DNA from: Pelotomaculum sp.
GTDB taxonomy: Bacteria; Bacillota; Desulfotomaculia; Desulfotomaculales; Pelotomaculaceae
Assembly: GCA_003489345.1 (NCBI GenBank)
Contig: DNIT01000159.1
Location: forward strand, 10,731 to 34,428
DNA: 23,698 nt
Direction: 5' to 3'
Numbering within the stretch: the first letter of the stretch is position 1; each line of letters starts with the position of its first letter. This document shows, piece by piece, positions 1 to 7,277 of this stretch. A model generated the notes under the pieces. The model did not search any database. It was given only the letters and a program-made list of their open reading frames with translations, and was not told the DNA's origin. The translations under genes were made by a program, and so were the position numbers.

Positions 1-2
1 GC

Positions 3-215
3 TCCGGCACGGCAACGCTCATATAAAGCAAAGCTGCTTTGGTATCCGGAAGTGATTGTTTATTGACGCTTGCTTGGCACGGCGGGAAAATCTCCAAGCA
101 TGGTGGTTTCCTTGGGCTTTCAAGGAAACTTTGTCTTTAGCGGGATATATGGATGCGGTTGGCAAGTGCGGAGGGAAAGACTGGCAGGCGGTTCATTGAT
201 TTTGGGCAATCCATT
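3..215 (+). pseudogene. Possible decayed 3' end of an unrecognised gene upstream of cheA
   Basis: Frame 3 reads as protein-like sequence up to a TGA just before the cheA ribosome binding site, but it is broken by TAA at 24-26 and TAG at 138-140. The final segment includes residues RRFIDFGQSIAN. The other two frames give no better reading. I recognise no family. It could be the remnant of a small gene that once preceded cheA, or it could be non-coding leader. The claim rests only on amino-acid composition and the absence of further stops, so confidence is low. Confidence 0.2.
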
Positions 216-239
216 GCTAACTGAAGAGGTGCCGTAAAT

Positions 240-2555
240 ATGTTTAACGACGATCTGAAGGAAAAGTTAGAAATGGTTAAATGTTTTGTAACGGAAAGCC
301 GGGAGCTTTTGGATGACGTTGAACCACAAATCATAGCTTTGGAGAGGGACGCGGTCTCTTTCGGAAAAATTGACGAAGAAATACTCAATGCGATATTCCG
401 GCTATTCCATTCATTAAAAGGAGCGGCTTCTTTTTTGGATCTGCAAACAGTGATTAGGGTAACACATGAAGCGGAAACTTTACTGGATATTTTTCGCAAT
501 GGACAAGCTGTTTTAGAGCCCGGACATATTGACCTGCTCATCCGTACTAGTGACTTTATCAGAAATATCTTGGATACAGTGGAGCAGCAGCTAAGCGATG
601 AAGGCTTTGAAACCGGCGCGGAAGTGATCATAGATGATTTAAAACAAGCGATTCATGCTATTGAGGGAGGCCAGTTGGCTTTAGACGTCGCTGGTTCGGA
701 AACAGATGCAGATACATCCCTTGACCCCGCAAAAGGCGCCGGAGAGACCGGTGAAAACACCCCCCATGGTAATTTGGAAGGAATGAACCTGTCTGTTGTC
801 CCAGAAATGACCGGGCGTTTTGTGGAGGAGAGTCTAGAACTTTTAGATGACGCAGAAAGAGCTTTGCTGGTACTTGAGAAGACACCGGATAATTTAGAAA
901 GCGCCGGCCAAGCTTATCGCGATCTACATAGTTTTAAGGGTAACGCAGGCTTTTTGGCGTACGCGGAACTGGAAGAGGTAAGCCATCATGCTGAGACGCT
1001 CCTTGATAGAATCAGGGAAGGCGCCATAGTTTGTGACGCGGTGGCGATTTCTTTCTTGCTGATTGCCATAGATGTTTTGCGGGATGGAGTCCGTCAGATC
1101 GAAAACAATAGTATCCCTGAATTATCTGGAAAACAAGAGATATGCATGTATTTAAAAAATATGGCCGGGGATGCCGGCGAGGATGCAAGTGAAGACGAGC
1201 GAGAATCAGAATCCGGCTGTCTCGAAAAAACGGGAAGCTTTGAAAACTGGCAGTTGGAAGAAATTACAAAGGAGCATTCTATAGAGGAAGATCAGAAGCA
1301 GGAAACTCCTGCACATGGAGAGGCTGCTAATGCTGGAGAGAGACAAGAGCCGGGCGCTGTAAAAGAAAAAAGGCCCGGTCAGCAACAGGTAATCCGTGTA
1401 GATCTTGAAAAACTTGATAAACTTCTGGACCTTGTTGGCGAGCTTGTTATTTCTGAAGCAATGGTGGCCAATAACCAGGACTTAAAAGGGCTTCAACTGG
1501 ATCGATTTGAAAAGTCCGTATTACATCTTGATAAAATAACCAGGGATATCCAGGAAGTGGCGATGTCCATGCGGATGATTCCCCTTAGTGGAACCTTCAG
1601 CAAGATGGTGCGTCTGGTACGTGACCTGTCTCAAAAAGTAAACAAGAAAGTTAGCTTGGAAATCATCGGAGAAGAGACCGAGGTAGACAAGACTATTATT
1701 GAACAGATCTCCGATCCCCTGGTGCATCTTATCCGCAATGCGGTGGACCATGGCATCGAAGAGCCGGAAGAACGAATAGCAGCGGGAAAACCGGAGTCGG
1801 GCCAGTTGACCATTGAAGCGAAGCACTCAGCCGGCGAGGTGTGGATCACCATAGAAGACGACGGCAGAGGGCTGGACCGGGAAAGAATATTGCAAAAAGC
1901 CATAGAACGAGGTCTGATCATTGACGAAGAGCGTGATATGAAAGACGAGGACGTGTGGCGGCTGATTTTTGAACCCGGGTTTTCCACAGCCGATAAAGTC
2001 TCGAGCATATCCGGCAGGGGGGTAGGTATGGATGTTGTAAAACGCAATATCGAAAAACTGCGAGGCAGGGTGGACATCCGTAGTGTGAAAGGCGCCGGAA
2101 CCGTATTTGCCGTCCGCATTCCCCTGACCCTGGCCATAATTGAAGGAATGGTGGTAAAAGTTGGCCCCAACCGGTACACCATCCCGATCAATTCGATTAA
2201 GGAATCACTGCAACCTACCGGCGACCAGATTACCTGTTTGCCGGACAATCAGGAAGTGGTAAGTATTCGGGGAGAACTTTTGCCGGTAATCCGCCTGCAT
2301 GAACTATATGATGTGGCGTCGGACTGCCGGAGTCTTGACAGTGGAATTTTGGTTGTTGTGGAAAATAGCGAGAAAAAAGGCTGCCTGTTCGTGGACGAAG
2401 TGCTGGGTCAGCAGCAAATAGTGATTAAGGCGCTGTCCAGTTACCTGGGGCATGTCAAAAGCGTGTCGGGGTGCGCCATCCTTGGTGACGGAGATATAAG
2501 TATGATCCTTGACATAGACGATTTGATTAACTCGGCAGAAGGCGTCAATAACTAA
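240..2555 (+). CDS. cheA: Chemotaxis histidine kinase CheA with two HPt domains
   Basis: CheA autophosphorylates in response to receptor state and passes phosphate to CheY and CheB, working in the receptor-CheW array under the membrane. The 771-residue protein has two N-terminal HPt modules: HSLKGAA with His57, and HSFKGNAGF with His230. An acidic, low-complexity linker covers roughly residues 300-380. The dimerisation helix starts near residue 384 (VIRVDLEKLDKLLDLVGEL). The ATPase domain follows, with N-box Asn500 in LIRNAVDHGIE and the G box GRGVGMD at 592-598. A CheW-like domain runs from about residue 645 to the end. I see no clear CheY-binding P2 domain. The ATG at 240 is preceded by AGAGGTG at a spacing of about 8. 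It is the first intact gene of the chemotaxis block. The family assignment is certain; the double HPt is less usual than the single-HPt form. Confidence 0.96.
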   Translation: MFNDDLKEKLEMVKCFVTESRELLDDVEPQIIALERDAVSFGKIDEEILNAIFRLFHSLKGAASFLDLQTVIRVTHEAETLLDIFRNGQAVLEPGHIDLLIRTSDFIRNILDTVEQQLSDEGFETGAEVIIDDLKQAIHAIEGGQLALDVAGSETDADTSLDPAKGAGETGENTPHGNLEGMNLSVVPEMTGRFVEESLELLDDAERALLVLEKTPDNLESAGQAYRDLHSFKGNAGFLAYAELEEVSHHAETLLDRIREGAIVCDAVAISFLLIAIDVLRDGVRQIENNSIPELSGKQEICMYLKNMAGDAGEDASEDERESESGCLEKTGSFENWQLEEITKEHSIEEDQKQETPAHGEAANAGERQEPGAVKEKRPGQQQVIRVDLEKLDKLLDLVGELVISEAMVANNQDLKGLQLDRFEKSVLHLDKITRDIQEVAMSMRMIPLSGTFSKMVRLVRDLSQKVNKKVSLEIIGEETEVDKTIIEQISDPLVHLIRNAVDHGIEEPEERIAAGKPESGQLTIEAKHSAGEVWITIEDDGRGLDRERILQKAIERGLIIDEERDMKDEDVWRLIFEPGFSTADKVSSISGRGVGMDVVKRNIEKLRGRVDIRSVKGAGTVFAVRIPLTLAIIEGMVVKVGPNRYTIPINSIKESLQPTGDQITCLPDNQEVVSIRGELLPVIRLHELYDVASDCRSLDSGILVVVENSEKKGCLFVDEVLGQQQIVIKALSSYLGHVKSVSGCAILGDGDISMILDIDDLINSAEGVNN

Positions 2556-2582
2556 AAGATTGTTTTTGGGGAGGTGAAATTT

Positions 2583-2684
2583 GTGAGCTTATAAGAAAGA
2601 CGGGACGATGAGCCCCTGACAGAAAATAACCATTTGCTTGAACAAGTGACATCCGGCGCGCAATAATTGCGGAACGTCGAGGTC
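2583..2684 (+). pseudogene. Remnant of cheW start fused to tail of the short cheR
   Basis: The leader and first codons match those of the intact cheW at 6048. Both have GGGAGGTGAAAT, then GTG AGC/AGT TTA, and the readings are VSL*ERRDDEPL here against VSLKERWDDDSL in the intact gene. Lys4 has become a TAA at 2592-2594. From CAT at 2631 the sequence switches to the tail of the short cheR at 7140: HLLEQVTSGAQ here against HLFEQVTSDGQ there. It stays in frame until a second TAA at 2664-2666. Beyond that, the leader into mcp1 matches the leader into mcp2. The simplest reading is a duplicated cheW-cheR-mcp module whose first copy lost about 1,044 bp between codon ~16 of cheW and the last ~18 codons of cheR. 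It cannot encode a working protein. Confidence 0.85.
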
Positions 2685-2763
2685 CTTAACTCAGTGGCCC
2701 TCAGGTGCGCGTAAAAGTAAAGCCAATTTGCTTTTTCAGCAGGAAAGAATGGGGGATCGCTTA

Positions 2764-5700
2764 ATGAAACTGGGAATTAAGGTAATGTTGACATTCTGTG
2801 CAATGATTGTTCTAAACGTGGTAATCAGCTTGTCAGGCTATTGGTGGCTATCCGGGATAAATTTGATAATGGCGCTTATCGCTGGCAGCGCATTGGTGCT
2901 TGCAATGGGGTATTTCTTATATTGCAGCATTTCCGTCAGCATAAATGATCTGGCGGCAGAATGCAGCCGGGTGGCGAAAGCGGCCCAGGAAGGAAAGCTG
3001 GATATCAGGGGGGATGCAAAAAAAGTCAAATCAGAGTTTCAGGAAGTTATCCAGGGATTTAATAAAACCCTGGATGCAGTGAGCGGTCCGCTAAATTTGG
3101 CGGCTGATTATTTGGAGCATATCGCTAAGGGCGAAACAGCGCTGCCGAAGATTACCGAAAGCTATAACGGTGACTACAATAGGATTAAGGACAGCTTGAA
3201 TGCCTGCATCCAGGAGATAGCTACCCTTGTCGGTGAAGTCGGCGTGGGGATTAACGCCGCCCGCGAAGGCAAACTGGGTATAAGGGCAAATCCCGACAAG
3301 ACAACCGGTGTTTATCGCAAGATCCTCCGGGGTATAAACGATACCCTGGATGCGGTAACCGGCCCGCTGAATGTGGCAGCCGGGTACATAGACCGGATCA
3401 GCAAGGGCGACATCCCCCCGAAAATCACCGACACATACAACGGTGACTTCAACGGGATTAAGGACAACCTGAATGCGTGCATTGACGCCGTAAATGGTCT
3501 GCTTCATGAGGCGGAAAACCTGATCAATGCTGTCAGAGACGGCAGGCTGGATGCCCGCGGCAGCGCAGCAACCTATACCGGCGACTGGGGGAAACTGTTG
3601 GGTGGGATGAACGGCCTGATTGAAGCGGTAGCCAATCCTGTTAATGAAATGCTGACAGTTTTCGGCAAAATGGCAGTAAATGATTTTAGCCAGAAAATGG
3701 TCAAAGATTATACCGGCGCATGGAACAACCTCAAGGAAGCCACAAACCTGGTCCATGCACTGTTAGCTCGCATTCAGATAATTTTAGATAATATCAGCAA
3801 GGGCGATCTTAGCGATTTGGACGAATTGAAGAAAGTTGGGAAGAGAAGCGCCAATGACGAATTGATTCCTGCCATTGTCGGGATGATGGAGGCAATTCAA
3901 AATCTGGTGGCTGATACCAATATGCTGGCAGTGGCGGCAGTGGAAGGCAGGCTCGACACCAGGGCCGATGTCATGAAACACAATGGCGATTTCCGCAAGG
4001 TTGTTGAGGGGGTCAACAAGACCCTGGACGCGGTAATCGGGCCTTTAAACGTGGCAGCTGAATATGTGGATCTGATCAGCAAAGGCAACATTCCGCCGAA
4101 GATAACGGATACCTACCAGGGTGACTTCAACGAGGTCAAGAACAACCTGAATGGCTGCATAGATGTCGTGAACGGCCTGCTTAAAGAGGTGGAACACCTT
4201 ATCCAGGCCGTCCAGAATGGCAAACTGGATACCCGCGGCCAGGCAGCGGCTTTTGCCGGCGATTGGGGTGAACTGGTGGGAGGCATGAACGGCATGATGG
4301 AGGCCGTATGCAACCCGGTAAATGAACTTATTGCTGTTCTAAAACGGATGGCGGTGAACGATCTAACCAAAAAGATGGATAAGGAATACGCCGGCGTCTG
4401 GGACGACCTCAAGAAAGCCACCAATGATGTCAATAGGCGGATGACAAGAATTCATGAAACTGTAGTTAATATCAGCAACGGTAGTCTTATTGACCTGGAA
4501 GATTATAAAAAAGTCGGGCGCAGAAGCGAAAACGACGGATTGGTTCCCGGTTTTATCAGGATGATAGAAGCCATCCAAAAGCTGGCTGGCGACGCCAACA
4601 TGCTGGCCGGGGCAGCAGTGGAAGGCAAGCTGGACACCCGGGCCGACGCGGTCAGGCACGACGGCGAGTACCGCAAGATCATCGACGGAGTCAACAAGAT
4701 GATGGATGCCGTAATCAACCCGATTCATGAAGCAGCCGGTTGCCTGAAGGAAATGGCCGACGGCAACCTGAACGTGCGTGTCGCCGGTCATTATAAGGGT
4801 GACCATGCCATCATTAAAAATGCTCTCAATACTACACTTGAAGCGCTTAATAAAATCATCAAAGAAGAGGCGGTCAGATGCTTGCAGGAGATAGCGCAAG
4901 GTAATCTGGACGTAGCTATCACCGGTGACTATAAGGGTGACTACGCTTGTATTCAAGATGCTCTTAACAAAACTGTTAACGACCTTAATGAGAGTCTGGG
5001 ACAGATCTCCATAGCTACTGAACAGGTAAACACCGGCGCCTGGCAGGTGTCCGACTCCAGCCAGGCTCTGTCGCAGGGAGCGGCAGAATCGGCCAGCGCC
5101 TTGGAACAGCTCACTTCCTCCATGCAGGAAATGAACTCCCAGACCCAACAAAATGCTGAAAACGCCATGCAGGCCAACCAGCTTGCCACCCAGGCCAGAG
5201 GCACCGCGGAGAAAGGCAATGAGCAGATGGCGCAGATGGTCAAGGCCATGAGCGACATTAATGAATCCGCTGCTAATATATCTAAAATAATCAAGGCGAT
5301 CGACGAGATTGCTTTCCAAACCAACATATTGGCCTTAAATGCCGCGGTTGAGGCAGCCCGCGCCGGCAAGCACGGCAAAGGCTTTACTGTCGTAGCCGAG
5401 GAAGTGAGAAACCTTGCCCAGCGTAGCGCCAAGGCGGCCAAGGAAACTGCCGAGATGATCGAGGGCTCGATCAAGAAGACCGAAGTAGGCGCCAGGATCG
5501 CCGAAGAAACCTCCAGGGCACTGGAGGAAATCGTACTGGGCACCACCAGGGTAACTGACCTGATCAGCGAAATAGCCGCAGCCTCGAAAGAGCAGGCTTT
5601 GGGTATCGGGCAAATAAACGAGGGTTTAAATCAAGTTGACCAGGTTACGCAGCAGAACTCCGCCGGCTCGGAAGAACTGGCCGCCGCCAGCGAAGAGATG

Positions 5701-5946
5701 TCCAGCCAGACCGCGATAGTAAAACAAATGCTGGATAAGTTTAAACTTAAAAAACAAGCTTCACCAGATATGCCGGCAGATAGAACCCCTCAAATGTTAC
5801 ACTTGCGTCCTTCTCAGAAAGAAACCTGGAGCAGCAAAAATAAACCGGTTAGGACGGGCGTCCCGAAGGTTGCCGCCACAAAAGATGACGGGGTAAAGCC
5901 GCAACACATTATTTCCCTGGACGATGCGGAATTCGGCAGTTTTTAG
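2764..5946 (+). CDS. Methyl-accepting chemotaxis protein with poly-HAMP chain (about 15 units)
   Basis: A receptor that controls CheA through CheW. Residues ~6-26 and ~31-55 are two hydrophobic helices separated by only a few residues, so there is no extracytoplasmic ligand domain. From about residue 70 to 745 I count about 15 HAMP-like units, each ~45 residues. They recur in a five-unit order recognisable by EGxLDTRAD, PPKITDTY, GxLDTRG, VNDxTKKM and a GDLSDLD-type unit. The equivalent Asn of NVAA lies 226 codons apart (3370 and 4048). The methyl-accepting and signalling coiled coil follows, with hairpin tip EIAFQTNILALNAAVEAARA beginning near residue 848. The C-terminal tail is ISLDDAEFGSF. 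The ATG at 2764 is chosen because GGGGGA lies 8 bases upstream and because the start and leader match the paralog at 7278; an upstream in-frame TTG at 2728 lacks such support. Length is 1060 residues, about twice a classical MCP. The ligand is unknown. Confidence 0.93.
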   Translation: MKLGIKVMLTFCAMIVLNVVISLSGYWWLSGINLIMALIAGSALVLAMGYFLYCSISVSINDLAAECSRVAKAAQEGKLDIRGDAKKVKSEFQEVIQGFNKTLDAVSGPLNLAADYLEHIAKGETALPKITESYNGDYNRIKDSLNACIQEIATLVGEVGVGINAAREGKLGIRANPDKTTGVYRKILRGINDTLDAVTGPLNVAAGYIDRISKGDIPPKITDTYNGDFNGIKDNLNACIDAVNGLLHEAENLINAVRDGRLDARGSAATYTGDWGKLLGGMNGLIEAVANPVNEMLTVFGKMAVNDFSQKMVKDYTGAWNNLKEATNLVHALLARIQIILDNISKGDLSDLDELKKVGKRSANDELIPAIVGMMEAIQNLVADTNMLAVAAVEGRLDTRADVMKHNGDFRKVVEGVNKTLDAVIGPLNVAAEYVDLISKGNIPPKITDTYQGDFNEVKNNLNGCIDVVNGLLKEVEHLIQAVQNGKLDTRGQAAAFAGDWGELVGGMNGMMEAVCNPVNELIAVLKRMAVNDLTKKMDKEYAGVWDDLKKATNDVNRRMTRIHETVVNISNGSLIDLEDYKKVGRRSENDGLVPGFIRMIEAIQKLAGDANMLAGAAVEGKLDTRADAVRHDGEYRKIIDGVNKMMDAVINPIHEAAGCLKEMADGNLNVRVAGHYKGDHAIIKNALNTTLEALNKIIKEEAVRCLQEIAQGNLDVAITGDYKGDYACIQDALNKTVNDLNESLGQISIATEQVNTGAWQVSDSSQALSQGAAESASALEQLTSSMQEMNSQTQQNAENAMQANQLATQARGTAEKGNEQMAQMVKAMSDINESAANISKIIKAIDEIAFQTNILALNAAVEAARAGKHGKGFTVVAEEVRNLAQRSAKAAKETAEMIEGSIKKTEVGARIAEETSRALEEIVLGTTRVTDLISEIAAASKEQALGIGQINEGLNQVDQVTQQNSAGSEELAAASEEMSSQTAIVKQMLDKFKLKKQASPDMPADRTPQMLHLRPSQKETWSSKNKPVRTGVPKVAATKDDGVKPQHIISLDDAEFGSF

Positions 5947-5950
5947 CCAA

Positions 5951-5989
5951 GGTTGGGGTAACCTGGCCGTGCGCTATCCTGCCCCAACC
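5951..5989 (+). repeat. 8-bp perfect inverted repeat between mcp1 and cheW
   Basis: GGTTGGGG (5951-5958) and CCCCAACC (5982-5989) are perfect complements around a 23-base loop, starting four bases after the mcp1 stop codon. No T-run follows, so it does not look like a standard Rho-independent terminator. It could be an RNA 3'-end stabiliser or a processing site that separates mcp1 from cheW expression. The function is inference. Confidence 0.5.
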
Positions 5990-6047
5990 AGTGAGATGAA
6001 CAACGAAAAAATACCTCTATAGGAGTTTACTGAGGGAGGTGAAATCT

Positions 6048-6545
6048 GTGAGTTTAAAAGAAAGATGGGACGATGATTCCCTGGAAGAAGATGATGAGGA
6101 CACTCAGGAGGATAAGTTTCTGACCTTTTTTCTAAACAGGGAAGAATTCGGCATCGAAATCCGCTACGTCATGGAAATAATCGGAATACAGAATATTACT
6201 GAGGTTCCGGATGTGCCCCGGTATATCAAGGGAGTAATCAACTTGCGCGGCAAGGTCATCCCAGTCATGGACGTACGGCTGCGTTTCGAGATGGAGGAAC
6301 GCGCCTATGACGATCGTACCTGTATTGTGGTCATCTGTATCGACGAGCAATCGGTGGGGCTGATTGTCGACCGTGTGTCCGAAGTGCTGGATATCCCCAA
6401 GGGTGATATTGAGCCTCCGCCAAAGGGGAAAAGAGGTGAAACCAGCCGTTTTATCCAGGGAATGGGCAAAGCCGGCGAACATGTAATAATTTTATTAAAC
6501 GCCAACCAATTGCTTTTTGATTTTACTCCAGGAGATGATCACTAG
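6048..6545 (+). CDS. cheW: Chemotaxis coupling protein CheW
   Basis: CheW links receptors to CheA in the signalling array. The 165-residue protein has an acidic N-terminal extension of about 25 residues, then the CheW fold. Features include FLNREEFGIEIRYVMEI, a VINLRGKVIPVMD segment (the conserved NLRG receptor- and kinase-binding region), VGLIVDRVSEVLDI, and a C-terminal ILLNANQLLFDF. The start is GTG at 6048, eight bases after GGGAGG (6034-6039). An in-frame GTG at 6039 lies inside that Shine-Dalgarno sequence and is unlikely to be used. The degenerate copy at 2583 begins at the equivalent GTG, which supports this choice. The gene sits between the two receptor genes and is followed 42 bases later by the short cheR. 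Confidence 0.94.
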   Translation: MSLKERWDDDSLEEDDEDTQEDKFLTFFLNREEFGIEIRYVMEIIGIQNITEVPDVPRYIKGVINLRGKVIPVMDVRLRFEMEERAYDDRTCIVVICIDEQSVGLIVDRVSEVLDIPKGDIEPPPKGKRGETSRFIQGMGKAGEHVIILLNANQLLFDFTPGDDH

Positions 6546-6587
6546 TGTCACTTGCTTTAAAAAAAATTGAAGTCAGGTGATACAGAA

Positions 6588-7193
6588 ATGGCGTTTACCT
6601 ATTTTTTTCGGGATATGCATACCCTAGAATTGATTATTAAACATGTGATCCCATATATTGCCGGACGCAGCAAGGTTCGTGTGTGGGACGCCGGCTGCGC
6701 CATGGGTCCCGAACCCTATTCCCTGGCGATGATGTTTGCCGAAAACCTAGGACACTTTGCCTTCCGCAATTTTCATATTGAGGCGACGGATTTGGATGTC
6801 AGCAACCAGTTTGGCAAGAGCATCTGCAAGGGGGTATATAAGGAAGATGCGCTCAGGCGGATCCCGCGGGATTATTTTAAAAAGTATTTCCAGCCGGACG
6901 GGATGAGCGGCTGCTTTAAGATCGACGATCTGATTAGAAGCAAGGTTTTTTACCAGAAGCACGATTTGCTCTCCCTGCAGCCGGTTGGGTACGGTTTCAG
7001 CCTGGTTTTATGCAAGAATGTACTGTTGCATTTTCAGCCCGCCCAGCGGATTGAGGTGATCAAGATGTTCCATGGCGCCCTGGCGCCGGGTGGCTACTTT
7101 GCCATGGAGCAGACCCAAAAGATGCCGCAGGAGATTGAACATTTGTTTGAACAGGTAACGTCCGACGGGCAATTGTTCCGGAAAAGCGTCTAA
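6588..7193 (+). CDS. Short CheR-family methyltransferase lacking the N-terminal domain
   Basis: CheR enzymes methylate receptor glutamates using S-adenosylmethionine. This 201-residue protein starts at MAFTYFFRDMHTLELI. TYFFR is the segment that follows the helical N-terminal domain in full CheR (compare HTYFFREKEHF in the cheR at 11544), so only the catalytic domain is present. The SAM-binding motif reads WDAGCAMGPEPYSLAM where the full CheR has WSAGCSSGEEPYTLAM. The later motif reads CKNVLLHFQP against CRNVMIYFDK. The ATG at 6588 follows AGGTGA (6575-6580) with a seven-base gap; an upstream in-frame TTG at 6567 has no ribosome binding site. Its place between cheW and mcp2, and the fused remnant at 2583, show that it belonged to a duplicated cheW-cheR-mcp module. 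The reading frame is intact. It may be active, specialised for these receptors, or regulatory; sequence alone cannot decide. Confidence 0.85.
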   Translation: MAFTYFFRDMHTLELIIKHVIPYIAGRSKVRVWDAGCAMGPEPYSLAMMFAENLGHFAFRNFHIEATDLDVSNQFGKSICKGVYKEDALRRIPRDYFKKYFQPDGMSGCFKIDDLIRSKVFYQKHDLLSLQPVGYGFSLVLCKNVLLHFQPAQRIEVIKMFHGALAPGGYFAMEQTQKMPQEIEHLFEQVTSDGQLFRKSV

Positions 7194-7277
7194 ATAACGC
7201 TGAAGCGCCCCTTCCGGGGGACGTGTCAAGTAAAAGCCAATAAGTTTTGAGCGAGAAAGAAATGGGGGAGCTGCTTA

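Noticed and set aside
4363..5319. A 318-codon open frame on the minus strand beneath mcp1, and similar ones beneath mcp2
   Set aside because: They are shadows of the repetitive, high-GC-third-position coding strand, recur at matching places in both receptors, and lack their own ribosome binding sites.
5951..5989. Rho-independent terminator after mcp1
   Set aside because: The stem is good but the loop is 23 bases and no T-run follows, so I list it only as an inverted repeat.
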